The notes beneath the pieces were generated by a model. It made no database searches. It was not told the DNA's origin and was given only the letters and a program-made list of their open reading frames with translations. The translations under genes were made by a program, and so were the position numbers. A DNA stretch of 64,000 nt from Steinernema hermaphroditum (Eukaryota; Nematoda; Chromadorea; Rhabditida; Steinernematidae). Positions within the stretch are counted from its first letter, which is position 1. The number at the start of each line of letters is the position of its first letter. The stretch lies in contig CM059625.1 in the NCBI GenBank assembly GCA_030435675.1, positions 14,756,001 to 14,820,000 on the forward strand. The letters are read 5' to 3'. This document shows positions 1 to 15,486 of this stretch, piece by piece.

Positions 1-362
1 TGTCCACTGGTCCGTAGTTGATGAGACCCTAAAATACGGTTGGTAAGGGGGATGCATGCGGAGTTTAAAACAAATTTAAAACACAGCCGGAAATGATAGA
101 GCCTACGAGAAGTGAAAAGAATATGCCTCTCGATGTTTCGCAATTTGCAGAGGATGCTGTTTTTGCTAAAACGGCTTTGAGTGTGAGATTTTCTCGTGTT
201 TTTCATTATCAGTGATGCATAATTGTGATCTTCTTCAAAACATTCGTCTATAGTGATACGTAACTTGGCATTCTTCTGTACTTATAAGTGAGACAGAGCA
301 GGCCTGTGTGAATAGAAAGCGCTCAGGTCTGGGAAAAAGTGCATCTATGAAAGATGAAACAA
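1..362. other. 3' flank of the Ca2+-ATPase gene
   Basis: This AT-rich stretch lies downstream of the minus-strand pump gene and should hold its 3' UTR. I see no canonical AATAAA on the minus strand and no other gene. The polyadenylation signal may be a variant or lie outside the window. Confidence 0.5.
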
Positions 363-4911
<4,549 letters not shown>

Positions 4912-7900
4912 CGTGTGGCTTCTGCGGTGTGAGTCGGGGGGCACGAACCGATCCTGAACCTCGCAGGAGTGATGGTTTTATCGTCCGATCCCGGAGACCT
5001 ACCTCTTATGCCTGGCAGTTATGCGACGTTTGCTGGCCCGCTTCTTCGGTGAGGTTGACGACGATCACCCGGGGACGCACACAGGAGAACGTATAGAAAA
5101 CACACAATGGATGAACGAACCGCCGAATGCTTTGCGGTCGATGGAAGGCGGAATACACTCTGTAATTAAAAAACGGACTCAGTGTTTGGCGCGGATTTTG
5201 CGATGTTGCGAAGCGCGACGCACGGCATCACGGAAATCCAATCGGCTCAAAAGGTATCACGGGCACACTTTTAGGGTGGATGAAATTCGGACTAGTAAAG
5301 GAGAATATGAACAGCAATGATGACAATCAAGCGGACAAACAGTCAATGTATAATTCTCAAGACCATCTTATCCGCCATGAAAAGTAGAGAGTTCCAATAT
5401 CGAAGCCAAGGTTCATATGTTTTCCCAGGTTGTCAAAGTTCCCTTACAAAATGTTTCATACAGGGGGGGGGTAATAGTACACTTTAACTATAAATCTGAA
5501 TTTTCTTACATTCACTTACAAACATGACATCATTTTTTTCACAACAAATACGCAAATGTCTGCCCAGTCGAACCTGCTTTGGCCCACCGAAGCACAACGT
5601 CCTTATGAATAACAACAAAAAAGAAGATAATTGTTTCCGACAACTTAAAATTCGAACAGCTCGTAATGCGTTCTGGGTGAACGCCTCCCAAATGCGGGGG
5701 GCAAAACAGGCGTCCGCGAAATCTTAACTCATTCGTGGATGGAGGAAGGAAAAAGATGAAATCAGCGAGGGTGACGCAGCAACGACGATTCACATCACGC
5801 ACTTGTCAATAATAACGAAGTGAAAACGAGCGGACGCGAGAAAGATTAACCGGTGGATAAGTGGGATAAATTTGTGTCTACCAACATCATAGCCGGCGAG
5901 GGGAAGGGGGCGAAGAAGCGAGCAGGATGTACATTAGGGCTCCTCGATTCGGGCCGCAACACTTATCGCGTCATAAGCAAGACGGCCAGTGGTGATGTTT
6001 CGGCTGAGCGCCGTCTACGGTGGACCTGGGAGCGGCCTCCCAAAGGGGCGATGGGAAATGATGCTTTGCAGGGCGTTTCGCGGAAGTCGGAGCCTTGGGG
6101 ACACGTAGATGACTACACGCAATTTCTAATGCAATTTTTGGAAGTAATAGATTAGCTCACTAGTCGTTCTCGACTAATTACTTTTTTCCGTTTTTACTTG
6201 GTTCAAAAGCAAATCGCGGCCGGTTCATCTCGATTTTGACGGAGCACTGATCAGCGACTTAGGGTCGCGAACATTCTGAGCAGATTGGTGTTCGAAGCCG
6301 CATGGAAGGCGGATGATTCTGCTTCTAAGGCGGATTGATTTGAGATCTTTTGCAATCCGCTTTTAATCACATTAATTATCAAGTGAAACTCTGGAAAACA
6401 TGGAAATTTTCCAGAGTCACTTAGTTCCTCTCGTAAGTGCTTTCCTGCCTTAATCATCGATCAGAACCTTTTGCTTTTCTATAGCTGTGGGGAAGATAGC
6501 GCCTCCAGTCTCCAGGAGTAAATTTGCCTTTCGACCACTGTGGAATTAAAAGTGTACAGATGACGAGCGGATAAGGATTATAAGAAGATCATAAAGCTAA
6601 ATATTTGCACTTATTCAGAGGAGCTCGTACTCTGGATTTGTGCTGAACACAAGACGAATGAAGAAGAAGAAAGAGAAGACGGTTCCTCGAGTTCAAGTTC
6701 CCAGAAGTGAGTCAGGAATGTAGGACTCTAAGCCACAATTAATTTAAGTGATGTCATGTGGAAGAGAGCAAAGCTAATTTCACGGAAGTAGTGTTAATTA
6801 GTGGCTTCTAGGCGAGTAAGCCGATGTATTTTGTTGGGGAAGACGACCGGCGTGGAAGAAAGGAGTGGTTAAAATGTCACGTCACTAACAAATTTCAAGA
6901 ACTCACCTCTAGATTGTGTTTTGGAGTAAGTGACAGGTTCGACCACCTTATCATATAGGGTATCAATGCAAATATGACTCGACAAAAGGAAGGAAAATAA
7001 ATAGCAGAATCGCTAAGAAGCCAGCTCTGCAGGCGATAGATTGTCAAAGCTATTTCCGGCGCTATGATGTAGCGACATGTAGTTAAGTCAAAAGACAACG
7101 TCTTCAAGGTAAACAAGTTCCTAATGCGATTCCTTAATGTGCCTATAAAAATAAAGATCGCTGTTGATCCCAATTAAACCCACGCAACTCTACATAATCT
7201 CTGTGCGACGCACCGAATAAATTTCTGCAACAAAAGCTAACTTTTTCCAGTGCACAAAGAGGGTCGAGAATGTGCGGTGTAGGCGTTGACTCCTCTTCCA
7301 GCGTAACATTCTCACAGCTCTTAGCTTGAAACGGTTAATTAAAGCGCAAAAAACGCGTACGTGGGACATGCAACTCCGCATTATCCCACACAAAAGCAGT
7401 CGTCCCTAAGTGGACACTTAGCAGGGCGGAAGCAAAAAATCGTGCCGGACAGTTTCAAGACTGAATAATTTACAAGCGAGGCTCCGGAGCGAATACCTAA
7501 CAAAGCAGCGGTTAATGAAGAAGTGGCAAACAATTATCGACATTATGAGAAAGCTGCTGGGAAAACGGTCACGTAGAACAGTGGTATATTGCTGAAGCTG
7601 CCCAACTGTCAGGTGAGCAAGGCAACAAGAGTGCAGAGTACAATGTAAAGCACGGACAGGATCAACCGGAAGAAGAGTGGAATGCATAGCTTAAGTAAAT
7701 CTGTTCGAAATACAAGAAAATTTCGCGATTATCAGCATCGTCTTTTCTAAGAATAATTCTAGAATAATCAACGCAGTTTCTGTGTGCAGCGACCAAACGG
7801 AGCTAGTGAATCATGAAAATCTCGAAGAGCAAAGTTCGTTCTATATATGGTAGTTCCAAGAAATGCATTGTAATGAGAGAGATGCAATATATGACCATTT

Positions 7901-9459
7901 CTGAAGCTAACATTGCAACACTGGCAAAATCGAATTTTGAGTGGAAAGATGCGCAAAATACTGTCGCAAAAAAAAAACACTGAAACAAAAGTGAAATGAG
8001 ACGCTCGAATCCAACAACGAGTGAACTTCCTGAATCCCATAACAGTATATCGTATTCACACGGCCTCTTTTATGTTTGTCGCTCGGTCGCTGCAATCACC
8101 GATCGCAGAACCGTGCTGACGTCAATGGCCCGGTTCAATTTGCATACTGGCGAGTGCTGAGCACGGCTCAACGCTTATTTTGGGCCCTTCCGACAGAGAG
8201 TTCGACGTCGCTCGATGCCCAGACTGCGCTGTGCGCTTCGACATGTGGGAAAGTTACCCGAATTGTTTTTTTCGAAACGTTGATCGAACGCTATCTTTTG
8301 TGATATCTTCGCAAAAGGCAACATCGATACAAGGAGGAAGTTAATGTATGCAAGAAAAGAACTTTTGCAGAGCTGCCGTAAATGGGGATTTACACGGAAC
8401 TATCCGAATAGTGCGTCACCGCATTGTTAATATGTACTTTGCAGACTTAAATACGCTGCATCGAAAGTTCCAAGTTCGTTTCACTAACACTCCGAAAGTC
8501 GGGCCCTAGGTCTTGAGTCGTAGATTTCTGTTGATTTGTTAGAATAGAAACGACATTAAGAAGATCTGGAAACAGAGGCCCGCGCCCAAGAATAAGGGTA
8601 GCTGAGGGTAAGTTGCTAAAAACGATAGCTATTCTCTCATTATCAGCAGCTAGACTGGTTTAAGATTGCGCGATCGATCGGAATTGGTCTGAAATGCCGC
8701 CAAGCATGAGCTAAGAACGACTAAAAGGGGAATTGACGGTTTAGTCTACGGAATCGCAAGTCTGCCTTGCTTCCTGTGACGCAGATAGAGTCCGCGTCTA
8801 AACGGATAATAAAGATTAGCATGTGGTTCCGGAGAAGACAGAGAAACTGTGTTGTCTATGAAGAGAGTGGGGTGGACAGAGGTGTATACATATTTCCGAG
8901 CGGTTCCAGGAGACTGAAGCTTTAGGTAATCGGGTAGTGTACTTTCCTATAGAGCACTTTGAACAATAGCGCGCTTTTTAAGTGTGGCATTCAATAGCAT
9001 CTTCGAATTTTTATACATAGAGTACCAGAGATACCTTCTATGTTCTGACATTTTTTGGTTACAGCGCAATTGAGTAACGCTATGGTGCAGAATCACCCTT
9101 TGAGCAACCGTTATCTCCTATGGGAAATGTCGAAAATGGCGCGCGTCGCACAGAAAAATACTTATTGAATTATAATGCATTTCTCACTTATTACTCTCAC
9201 GTAACTCGTTCGCTCCCTATCGTTTTTTACACGGACAACATTTGTCCATGCTGGTCAAGAATCACAAATAAGATTACGCCTTATTACAGATGACCCATAA
9301 CATGAAGTTTCCTAAGGCCTTTACTTTTTCGTCTTCGCTTTTTTGTTTTGTCCACAATTAAAAGGATTAGCAACGTGTTGCGTCTCTTTTCTGCTGTCCG
9401 ACGGCAGCGGCGACCGTATTTATCCGAATGAACACGTGAACAACGCTACTACAAAAACC
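4912..9459. other. Intergenic region upstream of the PMCA gene
   Basis: GC-rich to about 5050, which suits the pump's promoter and 5' UTR, then AT-rich. A run of nine G lies at 5463-5471, and an 11-bp perfect hairpin at 6388-6417. Open frames are all at most about 100 codons and resemble no family I know. No gene is supported. Confidence 0.4.
6388..6417. repeat. Short perfect hairpin
   Basis: ACTCTGGAAAA at 6388-6398 is matched by TTTTCCAGAGT at 6407-6417, with an 8-nt loop. A GTG/CAC pairing outside the stem could extend it across a bulge. There is no T-run or neighbouring gene to suggest a role. Confidence 0.5.
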
Positions 9460-10600
9460 CGTTATCGCGAAGATCGATTTGAGGAGAGCGAGATGAGCCG
9501 AGGGGATAGAGGATGAAGCACGATCGCACAACAACGGTAAACCCTTAACGGGAAAGGGGTGTGAACTTTAACGGGCAAATCCTGCGGAATAGGGGGCGGC
9601 CATTGACCGAAGGCATGGGTGGGGAGTTGAGGCCTAGGGCGACAGTTGGATTCCGGCTCCAGACGCGTTCGCAGACGGAGGAGGTGTCCGCGCGTCGCCA
9701 TAACTGGCAACGCACCTTGTGATAGAACGTGACGCGACTGTAAAAACAGAATACAAAACAAACGTGTGAAGAACGCCGAGTTACGCCTGATCGATCAGTA
9801 GCGGTAGCGGAAAGTGGAAAACGATTGAAGCGGTCGAAGTTCGGAGAGGTCAAAAGACTTGCGGCAGTTAGCACTTTCACCGCCGTCGCCATTGTCGCCT
9901 TCGTCAACAAGGGCACATCGGTGGTTCAAGACGGGAATGACATTGGCCGTGATCGCGGCGCCAACGCCAGTGGCGGAATTTATGTCGGATTACAAAAGAA
10001 AAAAACGGAAAGTGCGAATTGGAGGCGGCGCGGCTGATTAGGAGATTGCAATTTGTAGCGGTCGATCGACGGTGAGTTGTTGCAACCTGCCCCGATCCAG
10101 CTACCCGGTGATTGAAGTGAAAAGTGGCGAGGAGGGGGCGAGCTCAGGCGCCGATAGCCATTTAGGGATCGATCGCATCAGTGTGCGCACCGCCACCCGT
10201 CCGTTTATAATACAACCTATCTGTCTTGTCTATTACAGTTTTGGCGGTGATGACGGCGATGAGCTGACTTGAAACTGTGACAAGCGACAGCTCCGGGTTA
10301 CGGGTTCGGCCGAGTTCACCCGGAAGTGAGCGTCGGAGCTGGCGAGTAGTTCGCCCTTCAGTAAACAACTTCAAATTAGGAAGATCAATCAGACGCTCGG
10401 ACGTCAGCATGTCCGATCGAAGGACGATCGACGAAAAAGAGAAGCGCACGAGGCGGCTAGCTGAAGAGGACCGCGCGTTTTGCAGCGATCGGACTATCGC
10501 TGAAAGGATCGTGTCCCCTGAGGCTATCGATGGACACTGGGAGAGGAAGGGTGAGAAACCCGCAGGTGTGTTTGCCGTGAAATGCTGAAAGTCAGTCGAA
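9460..10600. other. GC-rich, CpG-rich block of unknown role
   Basis: About 1.1 kb that is clearly richer in G, C and CpG than the AT-rich sequence on both sides. It resembles in composition the blocks just upstream of the RCC1-type and SEFIR genes, so it may be a promoter and 5' exon region. It contains the exon-like frame at 10409-10550. No known protein is recognised. Confidence 0.4.
10409..10550 (+). CDS. Candidate first coding exon, unknown protein
   Basis: An ATG opens a 47-codon frame beginning MSDRRTIDEKEKRTRRL, rich in Arg, Glu and Asp and ending HWERK. It is followed at 10551 by a good donor, GTGAGA, which leaves phase 1. Codons end mainly in G or C, as in the real exons of this window. 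I do not recognise the sequence and found no matching downstream exon, so this may be a chance frame in GC-rich DNA. Confidence 0.25.
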
Positions 10601-13450
10601 GTTGTTTATTCCCTTTCGTTGGAATTTATTAAAAAGAATAATTTATGATGACTAGAGAAGTGTACTTTACGCTGACAATCTTTGGTTTTGTGCCGAAAAT
10701 TAGCCAACTGGGAATTTCGATCGAAACGTTGGGTCCCCAGTGAATCGGACTGTGTGGTAGACATGATGTTTAAATTATATTACAAAAAAAGTCATGATTT
10801 GTGTTCTATTTTATAAAGGTGGAAAACAGGTTCTTCGACTCAGGCGTTGAACAATTTGCCGGTCTGGGCTATGGGTTACTTTGGCCACTTACGTCAGCCA
10901 CAAAAATGTTCCTTCGAAGAAGACAAGGGGATTTAAGACAAAAATGATCATCTTGATCATCTTGATAATGTCCAATATTGGATTTGCACATGACGATCAA
11001 AAATAACGACCCTTCAATGGCACAAAAAAGCGACATTTGCGACCGTTAGCAATTCACATAATTCACCCGCGTTCCGGGCTGCTCAGTTTGTTTAACCTAA
11101 ACATTAGCCAAATTGCCATTGTTCCACGCAGCCGGGTTAGAATCGGAAAAACAGGTTGCCCAACCGCCACCAGAGCAGCAGATCCCGTAACAACTGAACT
11201 CGAGTGTCGTGCTGCTGAGGCAGCCGTGCTGGTGCTGATAGCGCTATGCCGGGTTAAAAGCAGGCAACCGGAAAATTTGTTGTACATACATAGGCGTTCC
11301 GTTAGACGTGCACGAACATCCACACACACGTGAAATTGGACGACCAAAACAGAGTTCTCCTTGGGAGGTGTGAAAATGTGTGCGCGAGATAAACGAGCCG
11401 CACTAGCGACGAATTATATGATTAGCCGACGAAAGCGGCGATTGACGGGGCGTGGTGGAAGTGAATGCCACGAGAACCTAGCTTGGCAGGACTGTGAGAA
11501 ACGATCTCTTGACAGATTTTGAAATAATCCTAAATATCCTCAATCATTAAGCTACGGTAGCGAGTGTGTTGAATGCCAACTTGTTAGCACTCGACACACC
11601 CAATTCTATTCATTTTTCGAATTCCTGCTTTCCGTTCCATCGGAGAATCGAAGACGTCGCCAATCAATCACCTTTCACCCACAAAGGAACCACCCCGAGT
11701 GATAGTTGCAAATCGAAATGAATTGTGGTGGAGCTGGTAACCAAAATTTCACCTTTGCAGTGCAGCTGTTTTCCGTTCTTTTGCGTTTCCCTCTCTTTTG
11801 CCAATCATCTCCGGACATGAAATGGACAAAACCGAAAAAGAATGTTTCGGATGGGTGTTGAACCCGGGTTCGGAGAACGGCAACCAAGACACTGTCTCGT
11901 TCAACCACATCAACATTTGGTATTGGGCTAGCAAAGATGGCTATAGTCATTTGAATGTAACTGTCGAAGGGCATTTACACTGTCAAGCGCGTGCAAGAGG
12001 TTTTTTTCGTTGTGTCATCTAAAAGGATAAGTAGAAAGAAAGGAAGACGAAAGAACCGAAAAACAGCTTCATCAGATAGGTGAAAAAATTTGGGTAGCCA
12101 GTTCCGATCCCTGTAAAGGGTTGTAAACCAAGGACAGTGGTTGATAAACACCACGAAATATGAAAATATGTACTTCTGGTGAGAAGAAAGAAGGTAAAAG
12201 ACTGGAGGAACCTGTGAGGGATTGAACACGAGACCTAAACTGGCGTGTCAGAGACATCGCCCACGTTCAATTTCAAACGTACTAGTCGCGACTGTCGTCA
12301 TTTGTCATATTTAGCGGACCTGTTTATTGTAGCTAGACACAAATGGGCCGCGCGTTTTGAGTGCCTAAGATCTCCTCTATCCGTTATACCATAATTAATT
12401 TCAATTTTTTTCTCTTCTCACTACATTACTAAGAAACGGGTGAAGGTCACAAACCAGAATTTTTTGGAGATAACTACGAGAAAAGACATCGAACAAGTTA
12501 TGTGAAAAGCGAAAACGTGAAATGTCTCTGTTTTTAGTATTGCAACGGAGCAATCAGAACAGGTGGAACATGCGTGAAATGATCGAAAAAGTCAGCCATT
12601 CGCTATCGTTGCGATTTTTGAATGCTCGGTTTTAAAAGATCAGCATCAGCATACGATAGAAAACTAAGCATCGAAATATTTCCCAAAGAGAAAAACGACC
12701 ACGAATTCGAGAGGCTTTCCGAAGGCCGAATAGACTTGGCCATATAAAATAAGACAGTAGACCGAGCCAGAAAGCGAGCAGCAAGCATCACCTTGTGTCA
12801 AATGAGCGTCTCCACTTAGGATGACCACTAATTAAGGGTGCGTTCCGGTTGAGTAATGGATGTTTCCTAATCATCAGCTAGACGTTTGTTACAAAAATAG
12901 AACAGTGCATGATCACTCGGAGACATAACATCTTCAGTGAATCACTATTTTACACACGGTCTCAATGATTCAGGTATGTTTTGAAATACCAAGAATCGGA
13001 AGTGGAGATAAACGAAATTTCGAGGAAGTATACACGCCGATTTTCGACATTAAATATCAGCATGTTCAGTGATATACGACCAGAATTTTTTATTTGAATA
13101 TGTGGAGGAAATGGAGAGAATAGATAAGGAAATAGAAACTGAAACTACAAGGTCAGATATATTTTCTCTTAATCCTTAACTCGTTCCACAGCGTCTTGTT
13201 AATCTTAGATTGCAGAAATGAGTGTAGCTGTCTAGATTAGATGTTACGATTGGAAAAGCAAATTAGAGATATGTATATTGTCTGTTTTCTCAAACTATGT
13301 GCTTTCCTACTTTAGAATTGAAAGAACTTCCGCCATACAAAAATAGTAAGTTTAAAATACCACACGATTCACTTCTGTGATCAAAGTACGAACCAAAACT
13401 GCGGACTCGTCGACAACATTCCATGTACTGTAATCCCAAAGGACATCATT
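10601..13450. other. Intergenic, no gene seen
   Basis: Mostly AT-rich. Open frames of up to about 100 codons occur near 11040-11350 and 11675-12020 on both strands without recognisable motifs. A tRNA-like segment lies at about 12200-12395. Confidence 0.35.
12200..12395 (-). repeat. Possible tRNA-derived (SINE-like) element
   Basis: Read on the minus strand, a tRNA A-box-like TGGTATAACGGATAGAG (near 12390) is followed about 170 bp later by a B-box-like GTGTTCAATCCC (near 12222), with an anticodon-arm-like stretch before it. The spacing is too long for a normal tRNA, so a tRNA-derived repeat or an interrupted tRNA pseudogene is the better reading. Confidence 0.25.
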
Positions 13451-13710
13451 ATTTCCAGACAGTGAAATATCGGAGCGCTAGCCGTGCTCAAATCGTGTCA
13501 AGAAATGAGATTTCGGCGGCAGAGGGTCGAAAAAATATTCCAAGCTTACAATTTCACGAAAACCGAAACATCGTTCAAAGCGTCGTTTTATTGTGGAACG
13601 TCTGTCTTTGTACCATCGACATATCTGAGAATATGAGCATGGGAAATGGTTAATTGCTCGCCGTTCGGACAAGAACGAGACTCCTCGAACGCAGCCGCTC
13701 AAAAATTAGA
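13451..13710 (+). repeat. Dispersed repeat, copy 1 (about 260 bp)
   Basis: About 85-90 percent identical by eye to 15222-15486, in the same orientation, starting TTCCAGACAGTGAAATATCG and ending near GCTCAAAAATT. I saw no terminal inverted repeats and no transposase. It is probably a fragment of a mobile element or a segmental copy. Confidence 0.8.
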
Positions 13711-15221
13711 GACGATTCAAGAGTGCACCTCGTCGACGTTCACCGAAAACGGCCTGGAGGAAAACGCGGAGCCAACGCTCCCGAGGGCAGCTCTGCTTTG
13801 TGTTTGTCGTAGAAAAGGGAAGATGAGAAGGAAAGGTTGCGTGCGTGTTAATTAAAACACATGGCGGTCTTAAAATTCAACAAGGCCGCGCATCCGAACG
13901 GCGGACGTGATTAGTGGACGCGGTGAGCGATTGGGGTGGATGACGGTGACAATTGCAAAGATCAGGGTCTACAGATACCAATTAATATCGAGTGCTCATC
14001 TGATAATCACGAAAGACATGAAAACATATAGAAGTCAGTTGCAATCTGGAGAAGGAGACGCTTCACGTTATGAGAAGGAAATAAAATTCTATGTCATCGA
14101 CGAGCGCTACACAAACATGACTGCAAAAACGAACGAAATCGAAATTAAACAAGTTTTCGAGTGAATAAACAGCATATTTACAATTTGTCCACTTTGAGAG
14201 GGGGGAAGCAAATAGGGTAGGAGATAAAAGGTCGACTATTTCAAACAATCTAACCCAAATTTTTTATATGTGAATAGATCGCGAACTTAAGTTACTGCCT
14301 TGGCTTTTGGATACGTTTCAAGGATGTTAATCCATCGCGAATTTAAATTTTTGTTAGGATAACCATTTCCGTACTTGATTTTGCGGAAACTGCCACCCAG
14401 CGAATCCATGAATAAGTTAGAACAGGCAGCATTATCCAAAATACGTCGGTGAAGTTGCCGAAATTCTGAAAATAACAATGAACTTTGAAGAATGTTCGAT
14501 GAGAACGCGTTTCGCGACACTCGATTTTAAAGAAGAACACAGAGGCGATCACGTGAAAGGAAGTGAGGGTATAAAAAGTGTTTAAGAAGTGTTGCGATTT
14601 TTCGTGTAACACGATTAGGTGACTGAGTCATCCTCTCCCTCAGATTCAAATATTGCTATTTGTCACTTTGAAATCAACATGACTCATCGCTTCTCACTAT
14701 TGTCGCCCTTTGATTTATCAACGTTGTCGCTATTTGTGATAAAATTTGTCTGATATTATTTTGGCATCAAGTGAAAAAAAGGAACCAGGTCACTGAAAAT
14801 GAAGTCGGTACAATAGTCATAAATGTACCGGACTCGTAATCTTGTTAGAGTACGTTGTCGCGGCACAATTATACGACGATTACTGCCCACTCGGACTCGG
14901 CCGAACCCGTAACTCGTGGACGAGGTGACCCCGGTGGCAAAAGAACGAGCACTACTGACTTCGTCACAGACCGGCGAAACCCGTTTTCTTCCCTTTTCGG
15001 TTGCTGTTTTCTTTACTACACACACGAGCGCATGGCATGAAGAGCGCTGGCGGACTGTAATATGTCAGTAGATGGAGAGGTGGATGGTCTGGCTTTCTTG
15101 ACTTCTAAGGCAAAGAAAACAATTTGCTCTGTTACAACACGCCGGAATGTGATGAAGTCATAGGCGTGTGTGCATGCTGGCGGTTTTGATTTTTTTGAGT
15201 AGCAGACAGAGCAATATCGCA
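13711..15221. other. Unique sequence between the two copies of the 260-bp repeat
   Basis: An open frame of about 85 codons at 13907-14164 has no recognisable domain. A 19-bp stretch at 14895-14913 is the exact reverse complement of 10297-10315. No gene is supported. Confidence 0.35.
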
Positions 15222-15486
15222 TTTTCCAGACAGTGAAATATCGGAGCGTTAGCCGTGCTCAAATCGTATCAGGAAATAAGATTTCGGCAGCAGAGAGTCG
15301 GGCAAAAATATTTCAAAACAGGCTTACAATTTCACGAAAACCGAATCATCGTTCAAAGCGTCGCTTTATTGTGGAACGTCTGTCTTTGTACCATTGACAT
15401 ATCTGTGAATATGACCATGGGAAATGGTTAATTACTCGCCAATCGGATAAGAACGAGGCTCCTCGAACCAGGTGCTCAAAAATTGG
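15222..15486 (+). repeat. Dispersed repeat, copy 2 (about 265 bp)
   Basis: Second copy of the repeat at 13451-13710, with scattered substitutions and a few short indels, for example near 15305-15325. It lies 1.77 kb from copy 1 in direct orientation. Confidence 0.8.

Noticed and set aside
4912..4944. Eleven extra N-terminal codons for the PMCA, starting at 4944
   Set aside because: The codon at 4944 is GTG. The first ATG is at 4911 and opens with MASNEFECT, which suits the family.
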